64,000 nt of DNA from Neiella holothuriorum (GCF_019457915.1 NZ_JAHZSS010000001.1:62001-126000); one strand, 5' to 3'. Shown: positions 19,913-30,223, numbered from the stretch's first letter. Numbers and translations are program-made. Notes: a model not told the origin generated them from the letters alone.

Positions 19913-20185
19913 TTATTCCCCTTCATCGAAGAAGTTGTTGATTAAGGCTTCGACCGCGTCGAGTGCCCGTTCAGCATCAGGTCCGTCGGCAGATACTTCG
20001 ATATGCTGGCCTTGGCAGGTTTCGAGCAGTAATAGCCCCATAACACTGCCGGCTGAAGCTTGTTTCTCGCCATGCCGAATCATCACATTAGCATCGTAAT
20101 CTTGCGCCAATGTTGCCAGTTTAGTCGCTGCTCGTGCATGCAGGCCTAATTTGTTTTTAATTAACAATGAGCGAACCGAATTCAT
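19913..20185 (-). CDS. ptsO: NPr, HPr-like phosphocarrier of the nitrogen PTS
   Basis: A 90-residue HPr-fold protein with the phosphorylatable histidine H16 in GLHARAATKL. A conserved serine region (KQASAGSVMGLLLL) follows, as in NPr. NPr passes phosphate from PtsP (EI-Ntr) to PtsN (EIIA-Ntr), a regulatory chain that senses nitrogen and controls potassium and envelope functions. It starts 3 bp after the rapZ stop. The rpoN-hpf-ptsN-rapZ-ptsO order is the standard gammaproteobacterial one. Confidence 0.95.
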   Translation of the reverse strand: MNSVRSLLIKNKLGLHARAATKLATLAQDYDANVMIRHGEKQASAGSVMGLLLLETCQGQHIEVSADGPDAERALDAVEALINNFFDEGE

Positions 20186-20188
20186 AGG

Positions 20189-21037
20189 TTAGTGACTGTC
20201 CTCTAAATTACGGTGGCGCAGCTGAACTTCCCGCTCGCCACGAAATAGTTCGGCTAGGGTATTGGCAATAAAGACTGAGCGGTGACAGCCGCCGGTGCAG
20301 CCAATCGCGACGGTGACATAACTGCGATCGTTTTCCTGCAATTGCGGTAGCCACTTACTTAACATGACTTGAAGCTGCTCGATAAACGCTGAAACCGTTG
20401 GTTGGCTATTGAAAAAGTCTATCACTGGCTGATCGTTGCCGGTGTAACCGCGCAACTCGGGGTGCCAGTAAGGGTTTGGCAAAAACCGAACATCGAATAC
20501 GAAATCAGCGTCGTTGGGGATGCCATGCTTGAAGCCGAATGACTCGAAGATCAACACCATGGATGAACTTGGGCTACCAGAAACACGCTCCCGAAGGGTC
20601 GCGCTAAATTGGTAGATGGTCATCGCGCCGGTATCTAAAAACAAGTCAGCTTGTTCACGCACTGGCGCTAACATGGCCGACTCGGCGTCGACAGCTTCGG
20701 CCAACGTGGCATGAGCTTGTGTCAGTGGGTGGCGGCGACGAGTTTCAGAATAACGACGCAATAGAACGGCGTCATCGGCATCAAGAAAAATAATACGGGT
20801 TGGGACGATGGTTTTAATCAGTGTTAGCAATTGTGCAACTTGCTCAGGATCATCGGGCAGGTTGCGCATGTCTAAACTGACGGCAATTTGCTGATGTTGA
20901 TTTTGTTGGCGGGTTAGCCAAGAGGTGAGTAAATCGACGGGCAAGTTGTCGACACAGTAGTAACCTAGATCTTCCAGAACGCGCAGTGCAACTGACTTTC
21001 CTGAGCCAGAGCGACCGCTTACGACAGTCAGTTTCAT
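20189..21037 (-). CDS. rapZ: RapZ, RNase adapter protein
   Basis: About 282 residues from the ATG at 21037 (MKLTVVSGRSGSGKS). An upstream in-frame TTG would add eight residues and is less likely. The Walker A motif is at residues 8-15, and the C-terminal domain has the TGGCHRS motif with conserved residues near 244. In E. coli RapZ binds GlmZ sRNA and recruits RNase E, controlling GlmS and amino-sugar synthesis, and it senses glucosamine-6-phosphate. It lies directly between ptsN and ptsO. Confidence 0.96.
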   Translation of the reverse strand: MKLTVVSGRSGSGKSVALRVLEDLGYYCVDNLPVDLLTSWLTRQQNQHQQIAVSLDMRNLPDDPEQVAQLLTLIKTIVPTRIIFLDADDAVLLRRYSETRRRHPLTQAHATLAEAVDAESAMLAPVREQADLFLDTGAMTIYQFSATLRERVSGSPSSSMVLIFESFGFKHGIPNDADFVFDVRFLPNPYWHPELRGYTGNDQPVIDFFNSQPTVSAFIEQLQVMLSKWLPQLQENDRSYVTVAIGCTGGCHRSVFIANTLAELFRGEREVQLRHRNLEDSH

Positions 21038-21063
21038 CCTGTGAACTACACCAGCTAGCAAGC

Positions 21064-21513
21064 TTATGCGTTGATAATAACCTGATAAAGGTCTTCAGAA
21101 CTAGTGGCAGTTCGTAGCTCTTTGATAGTTTCTTTGTTGGATAATTTTTCAGCAACCATCGCTAGGGTTTTTAAATGCAAGTTACATTCTTGTTCTGGAA
21201 CCAGCATGCCGAACAAAATATCAATTGGGCGCTTGTCGATGGCGTCAAACTCAATCGGCTTTTCAAGTTGTAGTAACACAGCAATCGCTTTGCAATCTGA
21301 CGGCAGGCGGCCATGGGGAATGGCTATTCCACCACCAATACCAGTAGAGCCAAGTTTTTCGCGGCTGACCAGTCGCTCAAGAATGTCGGTTTCTGACAAC
21401 TCTGCCAAATGCGGAGCAGCAACCTGACTAAAAATCTCGAGGGCGCGTTTTTTGCTGTTGCAGCGGACTGCACTTAAAGTGCAGTCCGCGCTGAGAATAC
21501 TACTAATGTTCAT
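21064..21513 (-). CDS. ptsN: PtsN, nitrogen-regulatory EIIA component
   Basis: A 149-residue EIIA-Ntr with the active-site histidine H67 in GGIAIPHGRLP. It receives phosphate from NPr and regulates K+ uptake, sigma-54-dependent expression and other targets according to its phosphorylation state. It sits between hpf (20 bp) and rapZ (26 bp) in one transcription unit. Confidence 0.96.
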   Translation of the reverse strand: MNISSILSADCTLSAVRCNSKKRALEIFSQVAAPHLAELSETDILERLVSREKLGSTGIGGGIAIPHGRLPSDCKAIAVLLQLEKPIEFDAIDKRPIDILFGMLVPEQECNLHLKTLAMVAEKLSNKETIKELRTATSSEDLYQVIINA

Positions 21514-21532
21514 TGGTTAGCTTATTGGTTGG

Positions 21533-21820
21533 CTAGTGCTTTTGAAGTTTTTCTTTGTGCTTGATGACTTGTCGATCGAGTTTGTCAGTCAAAGCATCAA
21601 TGGCGGCGTACATATTGTCACTTTCGGCGGTCGCAAATAATTCACCACCAGAAACGTGCAGGGTTGCTTCGGCTTTATGGCGAAGCTTCTCCACATTGAG
21701 TACCACATGTGCGTTGGTAATGTTATCGAAGCGTCTTTCGATTTTGCCTAACTTTTCAGTCACATAATCACGAAGGGCAGATGTTATTTCAACATGATGA
21801 CCGGTTAAATTAAATTGCAT
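21533..21820 (-). CDS. hpf: HPF, short ribosome hibernation promoting factor
   Basis: About 95 residues, the short HPF form found in gammaproteobacteria, starting MQFNLTGHHVEIT like E. coli HPF. I prefer the ATG at 21820 because AAGGA lies 9 bases upstream; the in-frame ATG at 21826 leaves only 3 bases. HPF binds the 30S decoding channel and converts 90S dimers to 100S hibernating ribosomes with RMF. It is located immediately downstream of rpoN. Confidence 0.95.
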   Translation of the reverse strand: MQFNLTGHHVEITSALRDYVTEKLGKIERRFDNITNAHVVLNVEKLRHKAEATLHVSGGELFATAESDNMYAAIDALTDKLDRQVIKHKEKLQKH

Positions 21821-21849
21821 AGGCATAGTTCCTTCATCAGAGCACTGTT

Positions 21850-23298
21850 TTATAACAGGCTTTTGCGTTGATTGGATGGGGGAATGTTGAGCGCTTCACG
21901 ATATTTTGCAATCGTTCGGCGAGCGACGTTAATCCCCTGATCCGATAACAGCTCGGCCATTTTGCTATCGCTTAACGGCTTCGCTGGATTCTCTGCAGCA
22001 ACCAGCTTTTTAATGAGCGCGCGAATTGCGGTGGACGAACACTCGCCGCCGCCTTCTGTGCTCACATGGCTGGAGAAAAAGTACTTCAATTCGAAAATGC
22101 CACGCGGGGTATGCATGTATTTTTGCGTGGTAACCCTAGAAATTGTTGATTCGTGCATACCAACTTCTTCAGCAACATCGTTCAGTACCATGGGCTTCAT
22201 GGCTTCATCACCGAGTTCGAAGAAGTCGTATTGGCGTCGCAGGATGCAGTTGGAAACTTTCAGCAAGGTGTCATTGCGGCTCTCAAGGCTTTTAATAAAC
22301 CACTTGGCTTCTTGCATGTGAGAGCGAATGAACTGGCTGTCCGAGGAGTTTCTAGCATTGCGTGACATCGCCGCATAATGCTGGTTAACACGGATCTTAG
22401 GAACTGAATCAGGGTTTAATTCAACCTGCCAAACACCATTCTTTTTATGTACCGAGACGTCGGGGATGACGTATTGATCATCGTCTTGAACGATGGCACT
22501 ACCAGGGCGTGGGTTAAGGCTCTGGATCAGACGCATCACTTCGCGGAGTTGATCTTCTTTTAGTCGAGCGCGACGCATTAGCGTGCGGTAATCACGATTG
22601 GCCAGTAGATCCATGTGATTGGCCACCACGGCTAAAGTTTCTTTGAGCCACGGCGTATCTTGATCAAATTGCTTTAATTGCACCGTTAAGCATTCGGCAA
22701 TACTGCGCGAACCCGCGCCAATGGGATCAAATAGCTGAATGCGTTTGAGTACTGCTTCGACTTCATCGAGCTCTACGTCTTCATTACCTTGGCTTTCGAG
22801 TACATCTTCGGCACTCACTGTGAGGTAACCAGCATCGTCGATGCCATCAATAATGGTCATGGCGATGGCACGATCGATATCGCTCATGGGCGTTAAATCG
22901 AGCTGCCAGCGTAAGTGATCTTGCAATGATTCGGTGGTTTCGCCCTGGAAGCTGGTGTCATCATCGTCACGAGCCACGGCAGAAGATACCGGGGCAGCAG
23001 ATACGACTTCATCCCACGTGGTGTCGATGGGCATGTCTTCAGCAATCGAATCTTGTTGCAGCGCCTCGGATGTGTCGACGGTGCTGCTGTCTGCTTCGAC
23101 AGTTGTTTCTGCGGCGTCAGCGGCTTCGTTTGAAGAGGCCTCTTCCTCGGCTTGTTCCAGCAATGGATTGGCATCGAGTGCCTCTTGAATTTCTTGCTGT
23201 AAATCAAGCGTGGAGAGTTGCAGTAAGCGAATTGCTTGCTGCAACTGAGGCGTCATGGTGAGCTGCTGGCCAAATTTAAGCTGAAGCGATGGCTTCAT
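21850..23298 (-). CDS. rpoN: RNA polymerase sigma-54 factor
   Basis: A 482-residue sigma-54. The Gln/Leu-rich region I ([20 protein letters not shown]) is at residues 18-40. An acidic region II follows (about 50-115, many Glu/Asp/Ala). The core-binding domain comes next, then the HTH region, and the RpoN box [10 protein letters not shown] is near residue 463. It recognises -24/-12 promoters and needs enhancer-binding ATPases. The gene is followed by hpf after 23 bp. An 8-bp stem hairpin (23325-23347) without a U-tract lies between lptB and rpoN. Confidence 0.98.
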   Translation of the reverse strand: MKPSLQLKFGQQLTMTPQLQQAIRLLQLSTLDLQQEIQEALDANPLLEQAEEEASSNEAADAAETTVEADSSTVDTSEALQQDSIAEDMPIDTTWDEVVSAAPVSSAVARDDDDTSFQGETTESLQDHLRWQLDLTPMSDIDRAIAMTIIDGIDDAGYLTVSAEDVLESQGNEDVELDEVEAVLKRIQLFDPIGAGSRSIAECLTVQLKQFDQDTPWLKETLAVVANHMDLLANRDYRTLMRRARLKEDQLREVMRLIQSLNPRPGSAIVQDDDQYVIPDVSVHKKNGVWQVELNPDSVPKIRVNQHYAAMSRNARNSSDSQFIRSHMQEAKWFIKSLESRNDTLLKVSNCILRRQYDFFELGDEAMKPMVLNDVAEEVGMHESTISRVTTQKYMHTPRGIFELKYFFSSHVSTEGGGECSSTAIRALIKKLVAAENPAKPLSDSKMAELLSDQGINVARRTIAKYREALNIPPSNQRKSLL

Positions 23299-23366
23299 CT
23301 AATCTCCGACTGTGTTGCTGTTAGGGCTGGGCAATTTATGCTCAGCCTGATTCTTGCATGGTTTTA

Positions 23367-24092
23367 CTATAGCTGGAATTGCTCACCCAAGTACACATCT
23401 CGTACCTGCTGATTAGCAAGTACTTGATCTGGTGTGCCCGAAGCTATTAGTTCGCCATGGGAAACAATGTATGCGTGTTCGCACACGGATAACGTCTCTC
23501 GCACGTTGTGATCGGTAATTAAAATGCCGAGGCCACGTGCTTTGAGGTGCTCAATAATTTTTTTGATGTCGGATACCGAAATCGGATCAACACCGGCAAA
23601 CGGCTCATCGAGCAAAATAAATTTAGGCTCGGCAGCGAGTGCTCGGGCAATTTCTACTCGACGTCGTTCTCCACCCGATAGCGCCATGCCTTTGCTTTTT
23701 GCAATATGACCGATATTGAACTCTTCTAGCAAGTCATCATGAATTTGGTCACGCTCGGCACTGGTTAATGATTTGCGTGTCTCCAAAATAGCCATGATGT
23801 TATCGCTGACTGACAACTTTCGGAAAATTGACGACTCTTGTGGCAAGTAACCAATGCCTTTGCGGGCGCGTTCATGCATGGGGGCATGGGAGACGTTTTC
23901 GCCATTTAATAAAATCTTTCCGCCTTCGGACTGCACTAAGCCAACCACCATGTAAAACGTGGTGGTTTTACCGGCACCATTGGGGCCAAGCAAGCCAACG
24001 ATTTGGCCAGGCTCAACCCGCAACGAAACGTCTCTGACCACTTGGCGGCCTTTGTAAGATTTAGCGAGCTGGTGAGCTTCTAAAACATCCAC
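23367..24092 (-). CDS. lptB: LptB, ATPase of the LPS export machine
   Basis: A 241-residue ABC ATPase starting at a GTG 3 bp after the lptA stop. Walker A is GPNGAGKTT near residue 37. The signature [15 protein letters not shown] is near 138, Walker B is [11 protein letters not shown], and the switch is ITDHNVRET. The LSGGERRR form and the NVRET switch are typical of LptB. It powers LptFG extraction of LPS from the inner membrane. It follows kdsC-lptC-lptA in the usual order. Confidence 0.97.
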   Translation of the reverse strand: MDVLEAHQLAKSYKGRQVVRDVSLRVEPGQIVGLLGPNGAGKTTTFYMVVGLVQSEGGKILLNGENVSHAPMHERARKGIGYLPQESSIFRKLSVSDNIMAILETRKSLTSAERDQIHDDLLEEFNIGHIAKSKGMALSGGERRRVEIARALAAEPKFILLDEPFAGVDPISVSDIKKIIEHLKARGLGILITDHNVRETLSVCEHAYIVSHGELIASGTPDQVLANQQVRDVYLGEQFQL

Positions 24093-24095
24093 AGA

Positions 24096-24650
24096 TTAGT
24101 TGCCTTCGTTACTAGTTGGTGTGGCTTCCGAGCTGTCGTCTTCGTCGATCTGCTGCTTGACTTGCTCAGGAATGAAGATGGTCGTTACGCGGTTGCTGCC
24201 GTCTGCATTGCCATCGGCTTCAAGTAGTTGTTTGGCGAGGTTGTAGCGAATTCGCTCGCCTTTTACCAAGCTATCTTCTTGTGTTACCTGTGCGTCACCG
24301 GTTAACAATAAGATGCGTGAATTTAGCTCGTAACGCATATTGTTTGCTTGCGCGTCCATGACTTTGCCATTGTCTAAAATCTGGCTATAGCGTACCGGTG
24401 AGCCTTCGGCGACCAGCACTTGCTGACCTTCAACGTTGGCATTAAGTATGGTGAGTTTATCGGCAAAAATCTGCATGGTGCCTTGCGTAACTTTCACGTC
24501 GCCGATGTAGTTCAGTACATTTGCTTTGATATCAAAGGCGTTACGTTGTGCAGAAATTTCAACTTTCTCGTTAAAGTCTTCTTGTATGGCGATGCTGCTT
24601 TGGCACCATAGCGCTAGCGCAAGGGCGCTAATTCGCAGGCGTGTGTTCAT
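24096..24650 (-). CDS. lptA: LptA, periplasmic LPS bridge protein
   Basis: A 184-residue protein with an N-terminal signal peptide (about residues 1-22) and the OstA/LptA beta-jellyroll. The family landmarks are NYIGDVKVTQGTMQIFADKL and MRYELNSRILLLTGDAQVTQ. LptA oligomers span the periplasm between LptC and LptD. The start overlaps the 3' end of lptC by 23 bp in another frame. The acidic C-terminal tail (about 20 residues) is probably disordered. Confidence 0.93.
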   Translation of the reverse strand: MNTRLRISALALALWCQSSIAIQEDFNEKVEISAQRNAFDIKANVLNYIGDVKVTQGTMQIFADKLTILNANVEGQQVLVAEGSPVRYSQILDNGKVMDAQANNMRYELNSRILLLTGDAQVTQEDSLVKGERIRYNLAKQLLEADGNADGSNRVTTIFIPEQVKQQIDEDDSSEATPTSNEGN

Positions 24651-25203
24651 AGGTGGTTTCCACTTGTTGCAGCACTTGGATTTGTTCTGAGTTCAGGTCG
24701 GCTTCAAGGCCTTGTCCCTTCATTTCCAAGTGGGGCCCAACGGCTGTGACGTATTCGTCAGTATGCATCTGATTGGACTCAATTTCGAGCACCAAAAATG
24801 GTGTGCTGATGGTTTGAATCTGGCTTGTTTGATCGTTTGCTTTAATGGTCACGTTGCCGCGCAATTGCAGCTGCTGCGTTTTCGGGTAGTGGCTACCTTC
24901 CGAGGCGGTGACATGCCAAGCGGGCTTTTTGGTCGTATTCGAGTCGTATAGGGTGACCTCTGGGCGGGCAAAAATGGTCATCGATAAGTCAGGGTATGAT
25001 TCCATGGTCTCCGCGTAAACGGTGCTTTCTAGCTGGCCATTGGCATCATAATTTCGATTAAATAGGTTGTTGGCAACATAGTCGGGCTCGTAGCTGCCCC
25101 AAAGCTCAGTTTCTTGCGGCGTGTCATCGTCACTATCCATCAATGCATTGAAAAGCAATGCAGCGATCAGCAGCAAGACTGAAACTAAGGTGAGTCGACT
25201 CAT
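24628..25203 (-). CDS. lptC: LptC, LPS transport inner-membrane anchor
   Basis: A 191-residue bitopic protein with one N-terminal membrane helix (about residues 4-22) followed by an LptC-type periplasmic jellyroll. It joins LptB2FG to LptA. The ATG overlaps the kdsC stop (ATGA), so translation is coupled. Sequence is weakly conserved in this family; position between kdsC and lptA makes the call firm. Confidence 0.92.
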   Translation of the reverse strand: MSRLTLVSVLLLIAALLFNALMDSDDDTPQETELWGSYEPDYVANNLFNRNYDANGQLESTVYAETMESYPDLSMTIFARPEVTLYDSNTTKKPAWHVTASEGSHYPKTQQLQLRGNVTIKANDQTSQIQTISTPFLVLEIESNQMHTDEYVTAVGPHLEMKGQGLEADLNSEQIQVLQQVETTYEHTPAN

Positions 25204-25766
25204 ATGCTGCGGCCCATAGTCGTATTAAAACTACCTTGCACTTGCATGATGGTGTCACACACTTCACGAACGGCACCGGCCCCACCGTGAGTTTGGGTTA
25301 CCCAGTTGGCTTGTTGACGCAGCCACGGGTGACCATCGGCCACACAAACGCCAACGGCACACTGCTCCATAACCGGCCAGTCAATGAGGTCATCACCAAC
25401 ATAAGCACACTGATCGGCCGTCAAACCGCTTTTATTTAGAATATCTTGAAACGCTGTCAGCTTGTCGTCGCATCCTTGATACAGCCATTCGATCCCCAAA
25501 GCTGTCATGCGCTGCTCGACAATATTCGATTGTCTGCCGGTAATCACGGCTAAAGCGACACCGGTCGCCTGCAGTGCTTTGACGCCGTAGCCATCTCGCG
25601 TATGAAATGTTTTTAACTCTTCGCCAGCGTTGCCCATGTAGATACGACCATCGGAAAATACGCCATCAACGTCGCAAATCAGCAATCGAACTTGCTGGAG
25701 CTGATTGGCGAGTTGACTTGAAATGGCGCCGTATAAGGTCTCGAACATGGCTGTTTCTGCCGTCAT
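25200..25766 (-). CDS. kdsC: KdsC, KDO-8-phosphate phosphatase
   Basis: A 188-residue HAD-superfamily phosphatase of the cap-less C0 type. The nucleophile and acid/base aspartates are D32 and D34 in CDVDGVFSDG, followed by the ITGR motif and GDDLID. It removes phosphate from 3-deoxy-D-manno-octulosonate 8-phosphate in LPS inner-core synthesis. It overlaps kdsD by one base and lptC by four bases. An internal ATG at residue 7 is a possible alternative start. Confidence 0.95.
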   Translation of the reverse strand: MTAETAMFETLYGAISSQLANQLQQVRLLICDVDGVFSDGRIYMGNAGEELKTFHTRDGYGVKALQATGVALAVITGRQSNIVEQRMTALGIEWLYQGCDDKLTAFQDILNKSGLTADQCAYVGDDLIDWPVMEQCAVGVCVADGHPWLRQQANWVTQTHGGAGAVREVCDTIMQVQGSFNTTMGRSI

Positions 25767-26734
25767 TAAAGGACTCCTGCACGTAACAAATCTTGCATGT
25801 TAAGTGCGCCCAGTGGACGATTTTTACTGTCGACAACGAATAAGCCGTTAATGCGCTTGTCTTCCATTAATTTAAGCGCTTCGGCTGCCATCATGCCGGC
25901 CGATGCGGTGACGCCATCTTTGGTCATGAGCTCGGTAATCGGGGTATCGATTTGGACATTGCCCTTATTCAATACGCGTCGTAAGTCACCATCTGTAAAC
26001 AAGCCAACCATGATGTTGTTGCCATCAACAATTGCCGTCATGCCGAGTTGTTTGCTCGACATCTCCGCTAGCGTATCGTTCAAGGTGGCGCTTTCATGGA
26101 CCACAGGCAATGCATCGCCTGTATGGATGAGATCATCAAGCGTTAGTAACAAGCGCCGTCCTAAACTGCCGCCTGGGTGTGAGAATGCAAAATCTTCCGC
26201 GCTAAAGCCTTTGGCTTTTAACAAGGCGATAGCTAATGCGTCGCCAAGTACCAAGGTTGCTGTAGTGCTCGATGTCGGCGCCAAGTTGTGAGGGCAAGCC
26301 TCTCGCTCAACATGCACGCGCAAGTGACAATCAGAAAATTGCGCAAGGGTTGATTCTGACGACTTTGACATACCAATCATACGTGCGCCAATGCGCTTGA
26401 TGAGGGGGAGCAAGTTGGTCAATTCATCGGTCTCGCCTGAATACGAAATGGCGATAATGACGTCGTTTGCGGTGATCATGCCCAGATCGCCGTGACTAGC
26501 TTCGCCTGGGTGAACAAAAAAAGCAGGGGTGCCTGTTGATGCTAAGGTCGCCGCAATTTTATGGCCGATGTGGCCCGATTTGCCCATGCCGGTAACAACC
26601 ACTCTGCCTTTACATTGCAACAGGGTTTCACAGGCATTTTCAAATTGTTCGTCGAGGGTGTCGGCCAAACGGGCAACGGCCTCGGCTTCGATAGCAATGA
26701 CTTGTTTGGCGGATTGGATGTAATGGTGACGCAT
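25766..26734 (-). CDS. kdsD: KdsD, D-arabinose-5-phosphate isomerase
   Basis: A 322-residue protein. A SIS sugar-isomerase domain (about residues 35-180, with GMGKSGHIGHKIAATLASTG) is followed by two CBS domains (about 205-320). It converts ribulose 5-phosphate to arabinose 5-phosphate, the first step to KDO. It lies 8 bp after the cation exchanger gene and is coupled to kdsC. Confidence 0.96.
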   Translation of the reverse strand: MRHHYIQSAKQVIAIEAEAVARLADTLDEQFENACETLLQCKGRVVVTGMGKSGHIGHKIAATLASTGTPAFFVHPGEASHGDLGMITANDVIIAISYSGETDELTNLLPLIKRIGARMIGMSKSSESTLAQFSDCHLRVHVEREACPHNLAPTSSTTATLVLGDALAIALLKAKGFSAEDFAFSHPGGSLGRRLLLTLDDLIHTGDALPVVHESATLNDTLAEMSSKQLGMTAIVDGNNIMVGLFTDGDLRRVLNKGNVQIDTPITELMTKDGVTASAGMMAAEALKLMEDKRINGLFVVDSKNRPLGALNMQDLLRAGVL

Positions 26735-26742
26735 GGAATCTC

Positions 26743-27717
26743 TTATTTGCTTATTTCGCTGAAATACAGCAGTAGTTCATAGCCGATAAAACACGCTAAC
26801 AATAGCAAACCGAACCACCGCGGAAGTTGGCGATGACGTTTGGCAGCATAGCTCACAACGACTAACAAAAGGGTGATGGCGGCCATAGCATACAGATCAC
26901 GACCGGCTGCAGCTTGATCCAGATCGGCAGGAGCAATTGAGCCCGCAATACCGAGCACCGCAAGAATATTAAACAGGTTGGAGCCAACGACGTTACCGAT
27001 CACCATATCGTCTTCGCCTTTGCGTACCGCGGCGATGCTCGCCGCTAATTCAGGCAAGCTGGTACCAATGGCTAAAATCGTCAGGCCAATCACCAGATCT
27101 GATACGCCAAATTCGGTGGCGATATCGGTGGCGCCTGAAACCAACAAGTGAGCACTTAGCGGCAGTACCACAAGTCCGATGATGGTCCACATGACGGCTC
27201 TACCGGTTGTTACATTGTCAGGAACTTCGGAGGCTTGTTCTGCAACCAATGGATCTTCTTTATTTGCCCCTGACATGGCCATCCACAACAGCCCTCCGAG
27301 CAAGGCCGCAAAGGCTATAAGGAAGACAATACCTTCGGTCCGTGACAAATGACCGTCATGCAGAACCCAGCCTGCTGCGGCGGTAATCACGATTAGTAGC
27401 GGAATTTCACGCCGCAATACCACTGAGCTGACCGATAATGCGCGCAGCAGTAAAGTCGCGCCCAGCACTAAACCGATGTTGGTGATATTTGACCCCAGCA
27501 CGTTGCCAACGGCTGTATCGGGGCGGTCCATCAGCGATGCGGTAGCCGACACCATCATTTCTGGAGCCGATGATCCCATGGCAATAATGGTCATGCCGAT
27601 AATCAATGGGGCTATCCCCATATTTCGAGCGAGTGCGGCGGAGCCAAACACAAGGCGGTCGGCAGACCAACCGAGCAGTATTAGCCCGAAAATCACCATA
27701 GCAGACGCAATGAGCAT
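26743..27717 (-). CDS. yrbG: Calcium/sodium antiporter (YrbG-type CaCA family)
   Basis: A 324-residue membrane protein with about ten helices in two halves. Each half carries an alpha-repeat: GMTIIAMGSSAPEMMVS near residue 42 and GLTILAIGTSLPELAAS near 207. The acidic residues in G-S-(S/A)-P-E and G-T-S-L-P-E form the cation site. This is the YrbG branch, conserved directly upstream of kdsD in gammaproteobacteria. Transport of Ca2+ against Na+ or H+ is inferred from the family. Confidence 0.9.
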   Translation of the reverse strand: MLIASAMVIFGLILLGWSADRLVFGSAALARNMGIAPLIIGMTIIAMGSSAPEMMVSATASLMDRPDTAVGNVLGSNITNIGLVLGATLLLRALSVSSVVLRREIPLLIVITAAAGWVLHDGHLSRTEGIVFLIAFAALLGGLLWMAMSGANKEDPLVAEQASEVPDNVTTGRAVMWTIIGLVVLPLSAHLLVSGATDIATEFGVSDLVIGLTILAIGTSLPELAASIAAVRKGEDDMVIGNVVGSNLFNILAVLGIAGSIAPADLDQAAAGRDLYAMAAITLLLVVVSYAAKRHRQLPRWFGLLLLACFIGYELLLYFSEISK

Positions 27718-28134
27718 AAAAAATTACCTGAGTATTTGAGTGGCGTAGATTTTGCGTGATCTCAACAGGAATTGAAAGTAGCAACTGTGTCCCCATTTAG
27801 TGTTGCTGATCATCCAGTTTAGTGCAGTGCTGGCGCTAAAGGTAACTCGCCAAAACCCTTACTTTATGTGATGATTTTGCACGGGCCATGGTTTTTTCTA
27901 TGGCAGCCCAATTGCCAACACCAGCCAGCCAGAAATGCAGTGGCATTAATGGTCGGTTATTAGGGTTGAATTGAAAACGCCAATTAGTTACCGCAAACAC
28001 CGTTGGTAGCGCTCAATTTTGCAATGTTCTAATCAACAGTTTGTAACGTTTTTAACTGAAATAGAACGATGAGAGACGGTTCAGGTTCTGGTATAGTCTG
28101 CACCTTCCTGCCGCAACAGCCGTAGAGAGATGGA
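27718..28134. other. Divergent intergenic region between yrbG and mlaF
   Basis: A 417-bp gap between two divergent operons. I see no convincing gene in it. A TATAGT (28092-28097) about 38 bp before the mlaF ATG is a possible -10, but no good -35 is at the right distance. Promoters for both operons presumably lie here. Confidence 0.5.
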
Positions 28135-28950
28135 ATGATCGATAAGGACACAGACAATCTGGTCGTCATTGATAGCCTGACATTTAGTCATGGCGAGCGA
28201 CTGATCTATGACAACATCAGTTTGTCGATTCCGCGAGGCAAGATCACCGCTATTTTGGGTCCGAGTGGCATCGGCAAAACAACGTTATTGCGATTGATTG
28301 GTGGTCAGCTCGAGCCTGACGCCGGTCATATCTGGTTTGACGGTCAAGATGTACCGAATTTAGGACGTCGGCAGTTGTACCAACTTCGTACACGGATGAG
28401 TTTATTGTTCCAAAGTGGCGCACTGTTTACCGAGCTCGATGTATTCGACAATGTGGCATTCCCCGTGCGTGAACATACCCGCTTGCCGGAATCCGTCATT
28501 AATACCTTGGTTATGATGAAGTTGGAGCAGGTTGGTTTGCGCGGTGCATCCAAACTAATGCCATCAGAGTTATCGGGTGGTATGGCTCGACGAGTCGCAT
28601 TAGCTCGCGCTACGGTGCTTGATCCGGAACTGATCATGTATGACGAACCGTTTACCGGCCAAGACCCAATTTCCATGGGCGTCTTGGTGAGCCTAATTCA
28701 AGATGTGAATCAGAACTTAGGTTCGACTTCGGTCATTGTGACCCATGATGTCCATGAAGTTCTCAGTATTGCTGACTATGTTTATGTGATGGCGGACAAA
28801 ACAGTGATCGCCCAAGGAACACCTGAGCAACTGCAGCAGGACAATTCTGAGCAAATACAACAGTTTTTACAGGGTAAGCCCGATGGACCGGTACCTTTCC
28901 ACTATCCGGCGAACGCACTGCATGACCAATTAAGGGAGTTGGCTGGTTAA
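28135..28950 (+). CDS. mlaF: MlaF, ATPase of the Mla phospholipid transporter
   Basis: A 271-residue ABC ATPase. Walker A is GPSGIGKTT (residues 42-50), the signature is [14 protein letters not shown], and Walker B is [11 protein letters not shown]. The C-terminal extension that contacts a neighbouring ATPase and MlaB is present. The MlaFEDB complex moves phospholipids between the membranes and keeps the outer leaflet asymmetric. The ATG at 28135 has GAGAGATGG upstream. The TAATG stop/start couples it to mlaE. Confidence 0.96.
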   Translation: MIDKDTDNLVVIDSLTFSHGERLIYDNISLSIPRGKITAILGPSGIGKTTLLRLIGGQLEPDAGHIWFDGQDVPNLGRRQLYQLRTRMSLLFQSGALFTELDVFDNVAFPVREHTRLPESVINTLVMMKLEQVGLRGASKLMPSELSGGMARRVALARATVLDPELIMYDEPFTGQDPISMGVLVSLIQDVNQNLGSTSVIVTHDVHEVLSIADYVYVMADKTVIAQGTPEQLQQDNSEQIQQFLQGKPDGPVPFHYPANALHDQLRELAG

Positions 28951-29729
28951 TGATTGCCAATTATTTACAACGGGTTGGCCTTCGTACTTTTAATGTATTG
29001 GCCACGATGGGCCATGCCGTCCTCATTTACTTGAAAGTTGTTTTCGGGTTTTCGCGTCTATCTATCTTTATTCCGTTGTTAGTGCGCCAAATGTATGTGG
29101 TCGGCGTTCAGTCATTGCTGATCATCCTAGTGTCAGGCCTGTTCATTGGTATGGTCATCGCGCTACAAGGTTACCAAGTCCTGGTGAGTTATGGTGCCGA
29201 GGGCAGTCTCGGTCCAATGGTGGCGCTAAGTTTATTACGAGAGCTCGGACCCGTGGTTACGGCATTATTGTTCGCCGGGCGAGCGGGCTCGGCGTTAACG
29301 GCCGAAATTGGCTTGATGAAAGCAACTGAACAAATTGCCAGCTTAGAAATGATGGCAATTGATCCGCTGCGCCGAGTCATTGCGCCACGCTTCTGGGCGG
29401 GTTTAATTTGTATGCCGATGCTGGCGACTGTGTTTACCTTAGTCGCCATTTACGGCGGTAAATTTGTTGGGGTTGACTGGTTAGGCTTGGATAAAGGTAC
29501 ATACTGGTCTTTGATGCAAGCTTCTGTTGAATGGCAACAAGATATTGGCAGCATGCTAATTAAGAGCGTTGTATTTGCCAATGTAGTGACCTGGGTGGCG
29601 GTGTTTCGGGGCTATCACTGTCAACCAACCTCGGCAGGCATTAGTAAAGCCACCACAGATACCGTCGTTCAAGCATCACTCATAGTGCTTGGGCTTGATT
29701 TTGTATTGACCGCTCTTATGTTTGGGTAG
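28950..29729 (+). CDS. mlaE: MlaE, permease of the Mla phospholipid transporter
   Basis: A 259-residue MlaE-family permease with a membrane-parallel N-terminal helix and five membrane helices. It contains the family motif [26 protein letters not shown]. It forms the dimeric channel of MlaFEDB in the inner membrane. Its ATG overlaps the mlaF stop, and mlaD begins 8 bp after its stop. Confidence 0.96.
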   Translation: MIANYLQRVGLRTFNVLATMGHAVLIYLKVVFGFSRLSIFIPLLVRQMYVVGVQSLLIILVSGLFIGMVIALQGYQVLVSYGAEGSLGPMVALSLLRELGPVVTALLFAGRAGSALTAEIGLMKATEQIASLEMMAIDPLRRVIAPRFWAGLICMPMLATVFTLVAIYGGKFVGVDWLGLDKGTYWSLMQASVEWQQDIGSMLIKSVVFANVVTWVAVFRGYHCQPTSAGISKATTDTVVQASLIVLGLDFVLTALMFG

Positions 29730-29737
29730 AGTTTTGT

Positions 29738-30223
29738 ATGGATAGAAAAAAACAATTGCAACAGCGTCGCATCGAAATTGCCGTCGGGTTATTCGTTGTT
29801 TTGGCCGTTGCGTCGCTGGCAATTTTGTCAATCAAGGTTGCTACGTGGGGTATGACGGGCGGGCAGGATACCTACACCGTTTATGCTCGATTTGACAATA
29901 TTGGTGGTCTCAAAGAGCGTGCGCCGATTAAAATTGGTGGCGTGGTTATTGGCCGAGTGACGGGAATTACGCTCGAATCAGAGTACTACACGCCGGTGGT
30001 TGAATTGCGAATCAATAGCCGATACAGCGAATTGGCCGAAACGTCGTCGGCATCGATTTTGACCAGTGGATTGCTCGGCGAGCAGTATGTTGGTATTACG
30101 CCCGGCTTTGTTATTGATGACATTGCTATGCTTACAGACGGTGATTACATTACTGACACCAAGCCAGCGTTAGTGCTGGAAGATATGATTGGTCAATTTT
30201 TATATAGCCAGAGTGACGATTAA
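29738..30223 (+). CDS. mlaD: MlaD, MCE-domain component of the Mla transporter
   Basis: A 161-residue protein with one N-terminal membrane helix (about residues 12-32) and a single MCE domain (about 40-118) with GGLKERAPIKIGGVVIGRV. MlaD hexamers form the periplasmic ring that hands lipids to or from MlaC. The stop overlaps the mlaC ATG. Length is close to that of other short MlaD proteins. Confidence 0.96.
   Translation: MDRKKQLQQRRIEIAVGLFVVLAVASLAILSIKVATWGMTGGQDTYTVYARFDNIGGLKERAPIKIGGVVIGRVTGITLESEYYTPVVELRINSRYSELAETSSASILTSGLLGEQYVGITPGFVIDDIAMLTDGDYITDTKPALVLEDMIGQFLYSQSDD

Noticed and set aside
25797-26291. A 164-codon plus-strand open frame opposite kdsD
   Set aside because: Its composition (Ser/Leu/Pro-rich) is what the reverse strand of a real gene gives; kdsD is certain.
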